The position numbers and the translations under genes were made by a program. Below are positions 17,469-27,197 of a stretch of DNA of 64,000 nucleotides, one piece after another. Position 1 is the first letter of the stretch; every line of letters starts with the position of its first letter. Source of the DNA: Arthrobacter gandavensis. Its GTDB lineage: Bacteria > Actinomycetota > Actinomycetes > Actinomycetales > Micrococcaceae. The stretch covers positions 458,226 through 522,225 of the forward strand of contig NZ_JADKYW010000005.1 of assembly GCF_015355785.1 (NCBI RefSeq). The letters are read 5' to 3'. The notes beneath the pieces are model-generated. The model made no database searches. It was not told where the DNA came from and was given only the letters and a program-made list of their open reading frames with translations.

Positions 17469-20400
17469 CTAAACCTCTTCTACTGAGCTCGGCTCTGCGC
17501 GGGACAGATCAATACCCAGCTCTTCCGCGGCCCGGAAGACTTCTTCATCCGAGTCACGCATTTCAATCGTGTTGCCTTCGGTGGAAAGGACTTCCACGTT
17601 CAGGCACAGCGACTGCATTTCCTTGATGAGCACCTTGAACGATTCCGGAACGCCGGGCTCCGGGATGTTCTCACCCTTGACGATGGCTTCGTAGACCTTG
17701 ACGCGGCCGTGGATGTCATCGGACTTGATGGTGAGCAGTTCCTGCAGGGTGTAAGCGGCACCGTAGGCTTCCAGGGCCCAGACTTCCATTTCACCGAAGC
17801 GCTGGCCGCCGAACTGTGCCTTACCACCCAGCGGCTGCTGCGTGATCATGGAGTACGGACCCGTGGAGCGTGCGTGGATCTTGTCATCGACAAGGTGATG
17901 CAGCTTCAGGATGTACATGTAGCCAACGGAGATCGGATCCGGGAACGGCTGGCCGGAGCGGCCGTCGAACAGGCGGGCCTTTCCGGAAGCGCCGATCAGG
18001 CGGTCACCGTCACGGGTGACGTTCGTGGAGTCCAGGAGGTTGGTGATTTCATCCTCGCTGGCGCCGTCGAACACCGGGGTGGCAACGGTGGTGGGTCCGG
18101 TTTCACGCGGCAGCGCGGGCAGGTCCTTGACCCAGTCCGGCTCGCCTTCGATCTTCCAGCCCTGCTTGGCAGCCCAGCCCAGGTGGATTTCCAGGACCTG
18201 TCCGACGTTCATACGGCCCGGAACACCCAGCGGGTTCAGGACGATGTCGACGGGCGTTCCGTCTTCCAGGAACGGCATGTCTTCGATCGGGAGGATCTTG
18301 GAGATGACGCCCTTGTTGCCATGGCGGCCGGCCAGCTTGTCGCCGTCCGTGATCTTGCGCTTGTGTGCCACGTAGACGCGTACCAGCTGGTTCACGCCCG
18401 GGGGCAGCTCGTCGTCGTTGTCGCGGTCGAAGATGCGCACGCCGATGACGGTTCCGGACTCGCCGTGGGGAACCTTCAGGGAGGTATCGCGGACTTCGCG
18501 GCTCTTCTCACCGAAGATGGCACGCAGCAGGCGCTCTTCGGGGGTCAGTTCCGTCTCGCCCTTCGGGGTAACGCGGCCAACCAGGATGTCTCCGGCTTCA
18601 ACCTCGGCACCGATGTGGATGATGCCGCGCTCGTCGAGCTGGGAGAGGACTTCCTCGGACACGTTCGGGATGTCGCGGGTGATTTCCTCGGCACCGAGCT
18701 TGGTGTCGCGGGCGTCAACCTCGTGCTCCTCGATGTGGATCGAGGTCAGGACATCGTCGGAGACCATGCGCTGCGAGAGGATGATGGCATCTTCGTAGTT
18801 GTGGCCTTCCCAGGACATGAACGCAACGAGCAGGTTCTTGCCCAGTGCCAGTTCGCCCTGGTCCGTGGAGGGTCCGTCAGCGATGACGTCGTTGACCTCA
18901 ACGCGGGTGCCTTCGGAGACGATCACGCGCTGGTTGTAGGCGTTGCCCTGGTTCGAGCGTGCGAACTTCATGATCGGGTAGCTGGTCTCGGTGCCGTCGT
19001 CGTTCATGACGGTGACCAGGTCAGCCGACACCTCGGTGACGACGCCGGCCTTGGCGGCGGTGACGGAGTCACCGGCGTCGATGGCTGCATACTTCTCCAT
19101 GCCGGTGCCCACAACGGGACGCTCGGAACGGAGCAGCGGCACGGCCTGGCGCTGCATGTTCGCACCCATGAGGGCGCGGTTGGCATCGTCGTGCTCGAGG
19201 AACGGGATCAGGGCCGTTGCCACCGACACCATCTGGCGCGGGGAAACGTCCATGTACTCGACGCCATCGGGCTCGACGAGCACGGGCTCGCCGGATCCGC
19301 CGCGGGCACGAACGAGGACGAGGTCCTCTTCGAAGTGGTTGTCTGCACGCAGCGGGGCATTCGCCTGGGCGATCGTGCGCTCGACCTCGTCATCTGCGGT
19401 CAGGTAATCAACCTGGTCGGTGACGACGCCGTCCACAACCTTGCGGTACGGGGTCTCGATGAAGCCGAAGGCGTTGATCCGGGCGTAGGAAGCCAGCGAA
19501 CCGATAAGGCCGATGTTCGGGCCTTCAGGGGTCTCGATGGGGCACATACGTCCGTAGTGCGAGGGGTGGACGTCTCGGACTTCCATGCCTGCACGGTCAC
19601 GGGACAGACCGCCCGGGCCCAGCGCGGAAAGGCGGCGCTTGTGGGTCAGGCCGGCGAGCGGGTTGTTCTGGTCCATGAACTGCGAGAGCTGGGAAGTTCC
19701 GAAGAACTCCTTGATCGCAGCAACGACCGGACGGATGTTGATCAGGGTCTGCGGCGTGATCGCCTCGACATCCTGGGTAGTCATCCGTTCGCGGACAACA
19801 CGCTCCATGCGGGAAAGGCCGGTCCGGATCTGGTTTTCGATCAGTTCGCCAACGGCGCGGATGCGGCGGTTGCCGAAGTGGTCGATGTCGTCGACCTCAA
19901 CGCGGATGTCCGCGTCCTGGCCGTCGCGCTTGCCCGGAATGGTCTTCTCGCCGGCGTGCAGCGCCACGAGGAACTTGATCATCGCGACGATGTCGTCGAT
20001 GTTCAGGACCGAAGCGTCAGGGTCACCGATGGGCTTCTCGACACCGAGCTTGCGGTTGATCTTGTAACGGCCAACCTTCGCCAGGTCGTAGCGCTTCGGG
20101 TTGAAGTACAGGTTCTCCAGCAGCGTCTTGGCAGCCTCGACCGTGGGCGGCTCTCCCGGACGGAGCTTGCGGTAGATGTCCAGCAGGGCATCTTCCTGGG
20201 TTTCCGTGGGGTCCTTTTCCAGGGTGGCGCGGATCGAGTCGTACTCGCCGAACGTTTCAAGGATCTGGCCTTCGGTCCAGCCGAGGGCCTTGAGCAGGAT
20301 GGTTACGGACTGCTTGCGCTTGCGGTCCAGGCGGACGCCAACCTGGTCGCGCTTGTCAATTTCGAGTTCGAACCATGCACCGCGGGAAGGAATGATCTTC

Positions 20401-20969
20401 GCGGTGTAGATGTCCTTGTCGCTGGTCTTGTCAGCGGCGCGCTCGAAGTAGGCGCCCGGGGAACGGACCAGCTGCGAGACGACTACGCGCTCGGTGCCGT
20501 TGATGACAAAGGTGCCCTTGTCCGTCATCAGCGGGAAGTCGCCCATGAACACGGTCTGCTGCTTAATTTCGCCCGTGTTGTTGTTCATGAACTCGGCCTT
20601 GACGTACAGCGGTGCCGAGTACGTTGCGTCCCGGTCCTTGCACTCAGCCATGGTGTACTTCGGATCAGCGAATTCCGGCTCCGAGAAGCTCAGGGACATG
20701 GTGCCCTGGAAGTCTTCAATCGGGGAAATTTCTTCGAAGATGTCCGCGAGGCCGGAGGTGGTGGCGAATCCTGCGTCGCCCTCTTCCTGGGCCTTCCGCA
20801 GGCGTTCCTTCCAGCGTTCGTTGCCTACGAGCCAGTCAAAGCTGTCCGTCTGCAGGGCAAGAAGATTGGGAACATCCAGCGGTTCGTGAATCTTTGCGAA
20901 TGAAATCCGGGAAGCTGCGTTCTCCGGAGTGGTAGCGGTTGCATTATTAGAGGTGCTCGAGGCGACCAA
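17469..20969 (-). CDS. rpoB: DNA-directed RNA polymerase subunit beta
   Basis: RNA polymerase beta subunit, 1166 residues from the TTG at 20969 (AAGGA 6 bases upstream; N-terminus [13 protein letters not shown]). A GTG at 20984 with GAAGG upstream is an alternative start that adds five residues. The rifampicin pocket [15 protein letters not shown]...[13 protein letters not shown] has the sensitive residues (Asp, His and Ser at the classical sites). It is separated from rplL by two plus-strand genes, so it has its own promoter (21183-21212) and a leader of about 200 bases. Confidence 0.99.
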   Translation of the reverse strand: MVASSTSNNATATTPENAASRISFAKIHEPLDVPNLLALQTDSFDWLVGNERWKERLRKAQEEGDAGFATTSGLADIFEEISPIEDFQGTMSLSFSEPEFADPKYTMAECKDRDATYSAPLYVKAEFMNNNTGEIKQQTVFMGDFPLMTDKGTFVINGTERVVVSQLVRSPGAYFERAADKTSDKDIYTAKIIPSRGAWFELEIDKRDQVGVRLDRKRKQSVTILLKALGWTEGQILETFGEYDSIRATLEKDPTETQEDALLDIYRKLRPGEPPTVEAAKTLLENLYFNPKRYDLAKVGRYKINRKLGVEKPIGDPDASVLNIDDIVAMIKFLVALHAGEKTIPGKRDGQDADIRVEVDDIDHFGNRRIRAVGELIENQIRTGLSRMERVVRERMTTQDVEAITPQTLINIRPVVAAIKEFFGTSQLSQFMDQNNPLAGLTHKRRLSALGPGGLSRDRAGMEVRDVHPSHYGRMCPIETPEGPNIGLIGSLASYARINAFGFIETPYRKVVDGVVTDQVDYLTADDEVERTIAQANAPLRADNHFEEDLVLVRARGGSGEPVLVEPDGVEYMDVSPRQMVSVATALIPFLEHDDANRALMGANMQRQAVPLLRSERPVVGTGMEKYAAIDAGDSVTAAKAGVVTEVSADLVTVMNDDGTETSYPIMKFARSNQGNAYNQRVIVSEGTRVEVNDVIADGPSTDQGELALGKNLLVAFMSWEGHNYEDAIILSQRMVSDDVLTSIHIEEHEVDARDTKLGAEEITRDIPNVSEEVLSQLDERGIIHIGAEVEAGDILVGRVTPKGETELTPEERLLRAIFGEKSREVRDTSLKVPHGESGTVIGVRIFDRDNDDELPPGVNQLVRVYVAHKRKITDGDKLAGRHGNKGVISKILPIEDMPFLEDGTPVDIVLNPLGVPGRMNVGQVLEIHLGWAAKQGWKIEGEPDWVKDLPALPRETGPTTVATPVFDGASEDEITNLLDSTNVTRDGDRLIGASGKARLFDGRSGQPFPDPISVGYMYILKLHHLVDDKIHARSTGPYSMITQQPLGGKAQFGGQRFGEMEVWALEAYGAAYTLQELLTIKSDDIHGRVKVYEAIVKGENIPEPGVPESFKVLIKEMQSLCLNVEVLSTEGNTIEMRDSDEEVFRAAEELGIDLSRAEPSSVEEV

Positions 20970-21212
20970 GAGGGATCCTTCCACAGACCTTCAGGCGTGT
21001 TTCGCGCTCCCACTCTGCACTGACGGACCTGGTCCGCGCGCGTCCTGGCGGTCCCGGGCGCCGCGAGTGGCCACCGCAGAGGCGTTGAAAACGCCTGCGT
21101 GAACACTTCGGACGCCGCTTGGCCCGTGACACAGCCCACCGCTATATGAAGGCTGAAGGTTAAGAGAGGGAAGCAAATATCTACTATAGGGCATTGGGGA
21201 CACAGAAGTCTA
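20970..21212 (-). promoter_or_regulatory. rpoB promoter and untranslated leader
   Basis: On the minus strand TAGACT (21207-21212) and TATAGT (21183-21188) are spaced 18 bp apart, each matching the sigma-70-type consensus at 5 of 6 positions. Transcription would begin near 21176, giving a leader of about 205 bases before rpoB. The leader contains no convincing open frame. Because rplL is more than 2 kb upstream behind opposing genes, this promoter should carry rpoBC expression. Confidence 0.65.
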
Positions 21213-21532
21213 CCCGGTAATCGAAACCCCTGCCAGCTCAACCCCGGATCCGGCAGCGGGAATCTCCAAAAGTTCCTGAGCTGCGGCTTCCTGTCGGGGA
21301 GCTGCGGGCGGAGCCAGCGAACCGATATGACGCTTGGCTACCCCCATAGAGTACCCCACGTGCGGCGGATCCGCGCGTTTTGCGCGCGTGCTTTCCGTGT
21401 CCTCGCACCTCGGACGGCAAATCCGGGCCACCTGTCCTGTGCCGGGTGTGTTCTGCGCCACGGCGAGCGGGTAGCCTATAGGCGAATTTGCAGCACCCAT
21501 GGGATCGCCTTCAATGAAAGTGGATTAGCGGC
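21213..21532. other. Divergent intergenic region rpoB/thiolase, no gene seen
   Basis: 320 bp between the rpoB promoter and the plus-strand acetyltransferase gene. No reading frame here resembles a known protein. A TATAGG hexamer near 21476 could be the -10 of the acetyltransferase gene, but no good -35 was found. The segment is GC-rich with several small inverted repeats. Confidence 0.4.
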
Positions 21533-22747
21533 ATGAGCACTGACGCATTTGCAGGATTCGGGACGGCACCGGAGGTCGTCATCGTCGGCGGGGCACGAAC
21601 CCCGCAGGGACGGCTGAACGGCCAGCTCGCCTCCTTCACCGCCGTCGAACTCGGCGCCTTGGCCATTGCCGGCGCACTGGAGAGGTCCGGCGTTGATGCC
21701 TCCCAGGTAGACAGCGTGATCATGGGCCACGTGGTGCAGGCCGGCTGCGGCCAGAACCCCGCCCGGCAGTCAGCCATCAAGGCGGGCTTGGGCTGGGATG
21801 TCCCCACCGTGACCATCAACAAGGTGTGCCTCTCCGGGCTCGCCGCCGTCATCGACGCAGCACGGCTTATCCGCGCGGGTGAAGCGACGGTGGTGGTGGC
21901 AGGCGGCCAGGAATCCATGACGCGCGGCCCGCACGTACTGCCGGGCTCCCGGCAGGGCTGGAACTACGGCAGCATGTCCGTCCTTGATTCAGTGGCACAC
22001 GACGGCCTGACGGATGCCTTCGACAACGAGTCCATGGGTGTCTCCACTGAGCGGGGCAATGGCGCCCTCGGCATCAGCCGAACGGCGCAGGACGAGGTTG
22101 CCGCGGCTTCACACCAGAGGGCTGCCGCCGCTGCCGAAGCCGGGATCTTCGACGTCGAGATCGCCCCGGTCACCGTTCCCCGGCGCAAAGGCGATCCCCT
22201 GGTGCTTACGGCCGATGAAGGTGTCCGCCCCGGGACCACAGTTCAGACCCTCGCCGGGCTGCGCCCTGCGTTCGATCCGGAAGGCACCATCACCGCCGGC
22301 AACTCTTCACCGCTGTCCGACGGCGCCAGCGCACTGGTCCTGACCACACGCGCCTTCGCCGAGGAACAGGGCCTGCCCGTGCTTGCCGCCGTCGGAATGC
22401 CCGGGCAGGTTGCGGGGCCGGACAACAGCCTCCACTCGCAGCCTGCCAATGCCATTTCGCAGGCACTCAAGCGGGCCGGCTGGACCGCGGCGGATCTTGA
22501 CTTCGTCGAGATCAACGAGGCGTTCGGCTCGGTGGCTGTGCAGTCGCTGCAGGAGCTCGGCGTCGAACTGGCGGACTGCAACATCCACGGCGGCGCGATA
22601 GCCCTCGGCCACCCCATCGGCGCTTCCGGCGCCAGGCTTGCCCTGCACGCGGCGCACGAACTGAACCGGCGCGGTTCCGGGCGTGCCGCCGTCGGGCTCT
22701 GCGGAGGCGGCGGCCAGGGTGAAGCCCTGCTGCTGTACAGGCCTTAG
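21533..22747 (+). CDS. Acetyl-CoA C-acetyltransferase (thiolase)
   Basis: Thiolase-superfamily enzyme of 404 residues that condenses two acetyl-CoA to acetoacetyl-CoA or runs in reverse. Catalytic motifs: NKVCLSGL (nucleophilic Cys near 101), NEAFGSVA, GHPIGASGAR (His) and LCGGGGQGEA (second Cys). A fully conserved active site argues for a working enzyme. It is divergent from rpoB and is followed 1 bp later by a YbaK-type gene, suggesting a two-gene unit. It is not part of the pca cluster and is only moderately similar to pcaF. A role in fatty-acid or polyhydroxyalkanoate metabolism is possible. Confidence 0.92.
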   Translation: MSTDAFAGFGTAPEVVIVGGARTPQGRLNGQLASFTAVELGALAIAGALERSGVDASQVDSVIMGHVVQAGCGQNPARQSAIKAGLGWDVPTVTINKVCLSGLAAVIDAARLIRAGEATVVVAGGQESMTRGPHVLPGSRQGWNYGSMSVLDSVAHDGLTDAFDNESMGVSTERGNGALGISRTAQDEVAAASHQRAAAAAEAGIFDVEIAPVTVPRRKGDPLVLTADEGVRPGTTVQTLAGLRPAFDPEGTITAGNSSPLSDGASALVLTTRAFAEEQGLPVLAAVGMPGQVAGPDNSLHSQPANAISQALKRAGWTAADLDFVEINEAFGSVAVQSLQELGVELADCNIHGGAIALGHPIGASGARLALHAAHELNRRGSGRAAVGLCGGGGQGEALLLYRP

Positions 22748-22748
22748 T

Positions 22749-23231
22749 TTGGAGTCTTCACCGGAAGGCCGAAACCGGGTGCTTGCAGCCGCAGGCCGCC
22801 TTGGGCTCGACGTAGAGGTAATCGACAGGCCCGCTGCTGCCAGCCTGGCAAGCGCAGCAGAGCTGCTCGGCATTACTCCGGCGGATATCGTGAAATCGCT
22901 CGTAGTCCGGCGCAAAGCAGGCGAGTACCTGTTCGTCCTGGTACCCGGGGATGCCCAGATTTCCTGGCCCAAGCTCCGCGCGGCCGCGGGCGCCAACAAG
23001 CTGGTGCTTCCGCCGGCCGATGAAGCCTTCGAGGCCACCGGCTACGCGCGCGGCACCATCACGCCGCTGGGCAGCACAAGGGCGTGGCCGGTCTTTGCCG
23101 CACCGGACATCCAGGGCCGGCGCGTCTCCATGGGTGCCGGTGAGCATGGAGCCAGCCTTTTCGTGGACGGGGATGCGCTGCTGGCAGCCCTTCACGCGAC
23201 GGTCGCGGATGTCACCGAACCGCTCCCCTGA
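22749..23231 (+). CDS. YbaK/EbsC-family Cys-tRNA(Pro) deacylase-like protein
   Basis: About 160 residues with the YbaK/ProX fold signature: ELLGITPADIVKSLVVRR, LVPGDAQISWPKLRAAAGANKLVLPP and GYARGTITPLGSTRAWPVFAAPDI. Family members hydrolyse Cys-tRNA(Pro) or other mischarged tRNAs in trans. The TTG at 22749 (1 bp after the thiolase stop) gives the best N-terminal match; a GTG at 22779 with GGAAGG upstream is an alternative 10 codons later. A strong bidirectional terminator follows. Substrate specificity cannot be read from sequence. Confidence 0.85.
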   Translation: MESSPEGRNRVLAAAGRLGLDVEVIDRPAAASLASAAELLGITPADIVKSLVVRRKAGEYLFVLVPGDAQISWPKLRAAAGANKLVLPPADEAFEATGYARGTITPLGSTRAWPVFAAPDIQGRRVSMGAGEHGASLFVDGDALLAALHATVADVTEPLP

Positions 23232-23244
23232 CTCCCCGGGCATG

Positions 23245-23281
23245 CGAAAACCCCCGCTTCACACCGAAGCGGGGGTTTTCG
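23245..23281. terminator. Bidirectional terminator between YbaK gene and rplL
   Basis: A 16-bp perfect stem (CGAAAACCCCCGCTTC, 23245-23260, with its complement at 23266-23281) with a 5-base ACACC loop. Runs of A on the left and T on the right make it a Rho-independent terminator in both directions, serving the convergent ends of the YbaK gene and rplL. Confidence 0.93.
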
Positions 23282-23311
23282 CTGTCCTGCGGCAGTGCCG
23301 CAGAAGCAGTA

Positions 23312-23689
23312 CTACTTGAGGGTAACCGTGGCGCCGGCAGCCTCGAGGGCTTCCTTGGCCTTGTCAGCGGTTTCCTTGTTGGCGCCTTCGAGGATGGCCT
23401 TCGGAGCACCGTCAACCAGGTCCTTGGCTTCCTTCAGGCCCAGGGAAGTCAGCGCGCGGACTTCCTTGATCACTGCGATCTTCTTGTCGCCGGCAGCTTC
23501 GAGGATAACGTCGAATTCGCTCTTCTCTTCAGCAGCTTCAGCAGCGCCGCCGCCAGCCGGGCCGGCAACTGCAACAGCAGCAGCGGTGACGTCGAAGGTC
23601 TCTTCGAAGAGCTTCACGAAGTCGGAGAGCTCGATGATGGACAGTTCCTTGAAAGCTTCAATGAGCTCTTCGTTGGTGAGCTTCGCCAT
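23312..23689 (-). CDS. rplL: 50S ribosomal protein L7/L12
   Basis: Stalk protein of the 50S subunit that recruits translational GTPases; 125 residues. The N-terminal dimerisation domain ([20 protein letters not shown]), an Ala/Gly-rich hinge at about residues 35-52, and the C-terminal domain with [25 protein letters not shown] are all present. It follows rplJ by 61 bp and ends at the bidirectional terminator, so rplJ-rplL is uncoupled from rpoB. Confidence 0.98.
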   Translation of the reverse strand: MAKLTNEELIEAFKELSIIELSDFVKLFEETFDVTAAAVAVAGPAGGGAAEAAEEKSEFDVILEAAGDKKIAVIKEVRALTSLGLKEAKDLVDGAPKAILEGANKETADKAKEALEAAGATVTLK

Positions 23690-23750
23690 GATGTGGCGTC
23701 CTTCCTATAAGTGGTGCGCTAACGCACCGGGAGTTGAGGGTGAAGAGTTA

Positions 23751-24317
23751 TTACTCTTCGGTGGCTGCTTCGGCGGCCGGTGCTTCTTCTGCGGCAGCCG
23801 GGGCTTCCTCCGCAGCGGGAGCAGCAGCGCCGCCTTCTTCTTCGAGCTTGATGCGCAGGGCATCGACCGAGCGGGCCAGCATGGACATCGGGGCCTTGAG
23901 GACACCGGCGACGCGTGCAAGCTGGAACTCGCGGGACTCGAGCGCAGCCAGGGCAGCAACACCGGAGGCGTCAAGGGCGTTGCCCTCGAAGATACCGGTC
24001 TTGATGATCAGCTGCGGGTTGGTCTTTGCAAAATCCGTCAGGCTCTTCGCAGCGGCAACTGCGTCACCCTTGATGAAGGCGATTGCAGTGGGGCCGGAGA
24101 GCTGACCATCGAACGCGTCGATGCCGGCTTCCTTGGCTGCAATGCCCGTCAGGGTGTTCTTGACGACCGAGTACTTGGTGTCCTGGCCGAGCGAACGGCG
24201 CAGCTCCTTGAGCTGCGCAACGGTGAGCCCGCGGTATTCGGTTAGGACAGCGGCGGTTGAATCCTTGAAATCGTTGGTGATTTCTTCAACTGCTGACACC
24301 TTGGTTGGCGTTGCCAT
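23751..24317 (-). CDS. rplJ: 50S ribosomal protein L10
   Basis: Anchors L7/L12 dimers to the ribosome and, in complex with them, represses its own mRNA. The product is 188 residues, starting MATPTKVSAVEEITNDFKDS after a GGAAGGAGGG sequence. The core LTEYRGLTVAQLKELRRSLG is diagnostic. The C-terminus carries an Ala/Glu-rich tail (EEEGGAAAPAAEEAPAAAEE...) longer than in E. coli but usual in actinobacteria. An L10-type leader precedes it. Confidence 0.97.
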   Translation of the reverse strand: MATPTKVSAVEEITNDFKDSTAAVLTEYRGLTVAQLKELRRSLGQDTKYSVVKNTLTGIAAKEAGIDAFDGQLSGPTAIAFIKGDAVAAAKSLTDFAKTNPQLIIKTGIFEGNALDASGVAALAALESREFQLARVAGVLKAPMSMLARSVDALRIKLEEEGGAAAPAAEEAPAAAEEAPAAEAATEE

Positions 24318-24553
24318 AACCCTCCTTCCGGGGAAAATAATGCCGGTGGATCGGGTCCCAAACGCAAGAAACGCCCCGGGCAGATGCACGGGGCGGCACT
24401 CAACGGAATCTCTTCCGGAGTTCACTTCGTTCACCTGCGCAGGCCGCCCTTGGAAGGGACTTTCGGATGGTTCTCCAACCGGGTTCCACACACGGAAACT
24501 GAAGGTTCAGCTTGGCTGTGGGATTGAAGGCACATCGACCGACGGTCTTTGGT
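24318..24553 (-). ncRNA. Putative L10 leader (autoregulatory mRNA leader)
   Basis: The 236-base leader of rplJ contains the conserved-looking stretch GCGCAGGTGAACGAAGTGAAC, which in related actinobacterial leaders forms the L10(L12)4-binding kink-turn. This is followed by a GC hairpin and a T-rich run (24361-24395). The arrangement fits autogenous control by L10-L12 at the level of transcription. The assignment rests on position and motif; no covariance model was run. Confidence 0.6.
24361..24395 (-). terminator. Attenuator hairpin in the rplJ leader
   Basis: On the minus strand a stem CGCCCCG/CGGGGCG (24389-24395 with 24372-24378) and a 10-base loop is followed by TTTCTTGCGTT. It lies 44 bp upstream of the rplJ start. 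A conditional terminator in this position is consistent with L10-dependent attenuation. Confidence 0.6.
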
Positions 24554-24559
24554 AGTTCA

Positions 24560-24588
24560 AGAATACGGGAGATCCGGGCCGTGACCAA
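24560..24588 (-). promoter_or_regulatory. Candidate rplJL promoter
   Basis: Minus-strand TTGGTC (24583-24588) and TATTCT (24560-24565) are separated by 17 bp, placing transcription start near 24553, just after the double GNAT gene. The hexamers match consensus only partly, so this is a candidate only. Confidence 0.45.
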
Positions 24589-24589
24589 A

Positions 24590-25672
24590 TCACCGGACCT
24601 GCTGCCGCTTCTGCCACTGCCCCGCCCAGCCTGCGGGGCGGAAACCGAGAGCCTCATTGATCGCCAGCATGTGCCGGTTCTCTTCCGCATTCCAGGTGTA
24701 AACCCGCTTCACCCCGGGGTACCGGGATGCGAGCCGCTCCAGGTTGGCTGCCTTGAGCAGCATTCCCAGCCCGTGCCCGCGGTGTTCGCGCAGCACCAGG
24801 GTGTCATCCTGCATGGCTGCGCCCGGGCGTCCCCGGTTCACCTCCAGTATGGTGTGGCCGGCGAGCCGGCCGGAGGCTGCATCCCTTACGGCACAGCACA
24901 GCACCTCGTACCCTGCTGCGGCACGGATGTCCTCGCTCAGCCGCACCCGGGCGGCGTCCCAGTCTTCCTCTTCCCAATCCATATTCCCCATTGGCACATC
25001 CGTGCTCATCCGGCGGCGCAGCAGGGCGTAGTCTTCCAGCACATCCGCCGGAGCATGGCCGGACCAGGACACCAGTTCGTAGCGGCCCTGCACCTGTTCC
25101 AGCGACCGTTCCAGCACCGGACCCGGTTGAGCGCCGTCCATCTCCAGCACGGAGATTCGCTCCGACTGCTCCAGCGTGAATCCAGCCGCAGCGGTGAAAC
25201 GGGCCGCGCGGTCCGCCGGCACCTCTCCCGCTCCGGTAGCAGGAACGAATACCCGGCCACCCCCTGGGACGCGGCGGTGTTCAGTTTCTCCTTCCAGGAC
25301 GGTCCGTCCCTGTTCCGCGGCGTGCGCCTCCGCTGCGGCCAGGAGGGCACGCCCCAGTCCCTGCCCTTCGGCATGAGGGTCGACGAGGACGTCCACCCAG
25401 GCCAGATGGGTGTTGTCTGCCAGTGGCAGGGTCAGAACGCAGGCGCCTGCGGGTTCCGGTCCTTCCGGGGCAAGGATCACCCGGACGCCGTCCATCCGGG
25501 GCTGCATCACAGCCAGCTGCGAGGCCGCGGACTGTTCAAAGTCCGAGTTCCCCCACAGCCTGGCGGAACGCTCATTTGTCAGGCGGACGACGGCGAGGAA
25601 CGCGGCTGTCCCCTCCCCGCCAAGGGCGTCGGGAACCGGGAAAACCCGCACGGGGCCAAACGGAGAATCCAT
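24590..25672 (-). CDS. Double-domain GNAT N-acetyltransferase
   Basis: A 360-residue protein with two GNAT folds. The N-terminal domain has the acetyl-CoA loop VDPHAEGQGLGRALL (about 97-111). The C-terminal domain has LVLREHRGHGLGMLLKAANLERL (about 293-315), followed by WNAEENRHMLAINEALGFRPAG, typical of the last strand. Substrate unknown. The layout recalls MshD-like and aminoglycoside acetyltransferase-like tandem GNATs, but mshD itself is elsewhere in the window. It lies between rplA and rplJ, an unusual place for such a gene, and ends at the rplJ promoter region. Confidence 0.85.
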   Translation of the reverse strand: MDSPFGPVRVFPVPDALGGEGTAAFLAVVRLTNERSARLWGNSDFEQSAASQLAVMQPRMDGVRVILAPEGPEPAGACVLTLPLADNTHLAWVDVLVDPHAEGQGLGRALLAAAEAHAAEQGRTVLEGETEHRRVPGGGRVFVPATGAGEVPADRAARFTAAAGFTLEQSERISVLEMDGAQPGPVLERSLEQVQGRYELVSWSGHAPADVLEDYALLRRRMSTDVPMGNMDWEEEDWDAARVRLSEDIRAAAGYEVLCCAVRDAASGRLAGHTILEVNRGRPGAAMQDDTLVLREHRGHGLGMLLKAANLERLASRYPGVKRVYTWNAEENRHMLAINEALGFRPAGWAGQWQKRQQVR

Positions 25673-25730
25673 GGCTTAATCCTGGGGCCCGGCTGCAGTG
25701 CCTGTCACGCGGACGCGCCCGGGACATGAA

Positions 25731-25765
25731 AAAGCGGCCGCAGCAATATGCTGCGGCCGCTTTTG
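25731..25765. terminator. Terminator after rplA
   Basis: A 15-bp perfect stem AAAAGCGGCCGCAGC/GCTGCGGCCGCTTTT (25731-25745 and 25751-25765) with an AATAT loop and flanking A/T tracts. It follows rplA by about 30 bp and separates the rplKA unit from the GNAT gene. Confidence 0.9.
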
Positions 25766-25796
25766 CCTGCTGCCGGCCGGAACCGGAGCGGGAAGG

Positions 25797-26504
25797 CTAC
25801 GCTTCGGCGAGGACCTTCGTAACGTTCGGGTCAACGGCAATGCCGGGGCCGAACGTGGTGGTAACGGTGGCCTTCTGGATGTAGCGGCCCTTAGCAGCGG
25901 ACGGCTTCAGGCGAAGTACTTCTTCCAGGGCAGCGGCGTAGTTCTCGGCCAGCTTCTGGGCGTCGAAGGACGTCTTGCCAATGATGAAGTGCAGGTTGGA
26001 GTGCTTGTCGACGCGGAAGTCGATCTTGCCGCCCTTGATATCGGAGACAGCCTTCGCGACGTTCGGGGTGACGGTGCCGGTCTTCGGGTTCGGCATGAGG
26101 TTACGCGGGCCGAGCACGCGGCCCAGGCGGCCGACCTTGCCCATCAGGTCCGGGGTAGCCACTGCGGCGTCGAAGTCGGTCCAGCCTGCGGCGACCTTTT
26201 CAATCATGTCGTCGGAACCAACGAAGTCGGCGCCTGCAGCGATAGCTGCTTCAGCCTTCTCGCCGGTGGCGAAGACGAGGACGCGGGCGGTCTTGCCGGT
26301 GCCGTTGGGCAGGTTGACCGTACCGCGGATCATCTGATCAGCCTTGCGGGGGTCAACGCCCAGACGGAAAGCAACCTCAACGGTGGCGTCCGTCTTGGAC
26401 GGGTTGGTTTCCTTGGCCAGTGCTACGGCTTCAGCCGGCGCGTACAGCTTGTCCGCGTCGATCTTTGCCACAGCGGCTTCATATGCTTTGCTGCGCTTTG
26501 CCAT
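25797..26504 (-). CDS. rplA: 50S ribosomal protein L1
   Basis: L1-stalk protein of the 50S subunit, 235 residues. Conserved segments include [21 protein letters not shown] (family signature) and [26 protein letters not shown] sequence lies upstream of the ATG. It forms an operon with rplK (135-bp gap) and ends at a strong terminator. Confidence 0.98.
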   Translation of the reverse strand: MAKRSKAYEAAVAKIDADKLYAPAEAVALAKETNPSKTDATVEVAFRLGVDPRKADQMIRGTVNLPNGTGKTARVLVFATGEKAEAAIAAGADFVGSDDMIEKVAAGWTDFDAAVATPDLMGKVGRLGRVLGPRNLMPNPKTGTVTPNVAKAVSDIKGGKIDFRVDKHSNLHFIIGKTSFDAQKLAENYAAALEEVLRLKPSAAKGRYIQKATVTTTFGPGIAVDPNVTKVLAEA

Positions 26505-26639
26505 CTGCTTTTTCTCCTTGTGCAGTTGTGGTCTGTCGGACCGCGCTCGGCCCTGCCACGTGCCGGGACGCCCGATGCGGGCGATTCGGCTGAATGAATT
26601 GTGTTGTGCCCGGCCGTTCGGCCGTGCGGTGAGGCGTTA

Positions 26640-27071
26640 TTAGCCTTCGACGGTGATGCCCATGGAGCGGGCGGTGCCGGCGATGATCTTTGCGGCGGCC
26701 TGAACGTCGTTGGCGTTCAGGTCTTCCATCTTCTGGGTGGCGATCTCTTCGACCTGGGCCTGGGTCAGCTTCGCAACCTTGACAGTGTGCGGCGTGCCGG
26801 AGCCCTTGGCAACGCCCGCAGCCTTCTTGATCAGTTCAGCTGCCGGAGGCGTCTTGGTGATGAAGGTGAAGGAGCGGTCTTCGTAGACCGTGATCTCGAC
26901 CGGAATGACGTTTCCGCGCTGGGATTCCGTCGCAGCGTTGTACGCCTTGCAGAATTCCATGATGTTGACACCGTGCTGGCCAAGGGCAGGACCGATCGGA
27001 GGAGCCGGGTTGGCGGCACCTGCATTGATCTGCAGCTTGATAAGGCCGGTGACCTTTTTCTTGGGGGCCAT
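26640..27071 (-). CDS. rplK: 50S ribosomal protein L11
   Basis: Binds the GTPase-associated centre of 23S rRNA; 143 residues. Signatures are [27 protein letters not shown] near the N-terminus and the C-terminal RNA-binding domain ending [27 protein letters not shown]. The proline-rich helix targeted by thiopeptides is intact. It lies 126 bp downstream of nusG. Confidence 0.98.
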
Positions 27072-27197
27072 GAAAGGGTCCTTCTCTGAAATAAGTTCCC
27101 GAAGGACAGGAGCGTCCGTCCGGGTTGGTGGCCGCCGTGGCGCGGCGGCCGTACGCTGCCGTGCAGGATAAAGCGGTCCTGTACGCAGCGAAGTCTG

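Noticed and set aside
17709-20903. Very long open frame on the plus strand opposite rpoB, with similar ones opposite rpoC (13438-15474 and 15523-17310) and fusA (195-1592)
   Set aside because: These are antisense mirrors of strongly coding high-GC genes. Their compositions follow the codon bias of the opposite strand and no known protein motif is visible.
21210-21500. Minus-strand open frame of 96 codons upstream of rpoB
   Set aside because: It overlaps the rpoB promoter region, shows no protein-like motif and has a composition expected by chance in GC-rich DNA.
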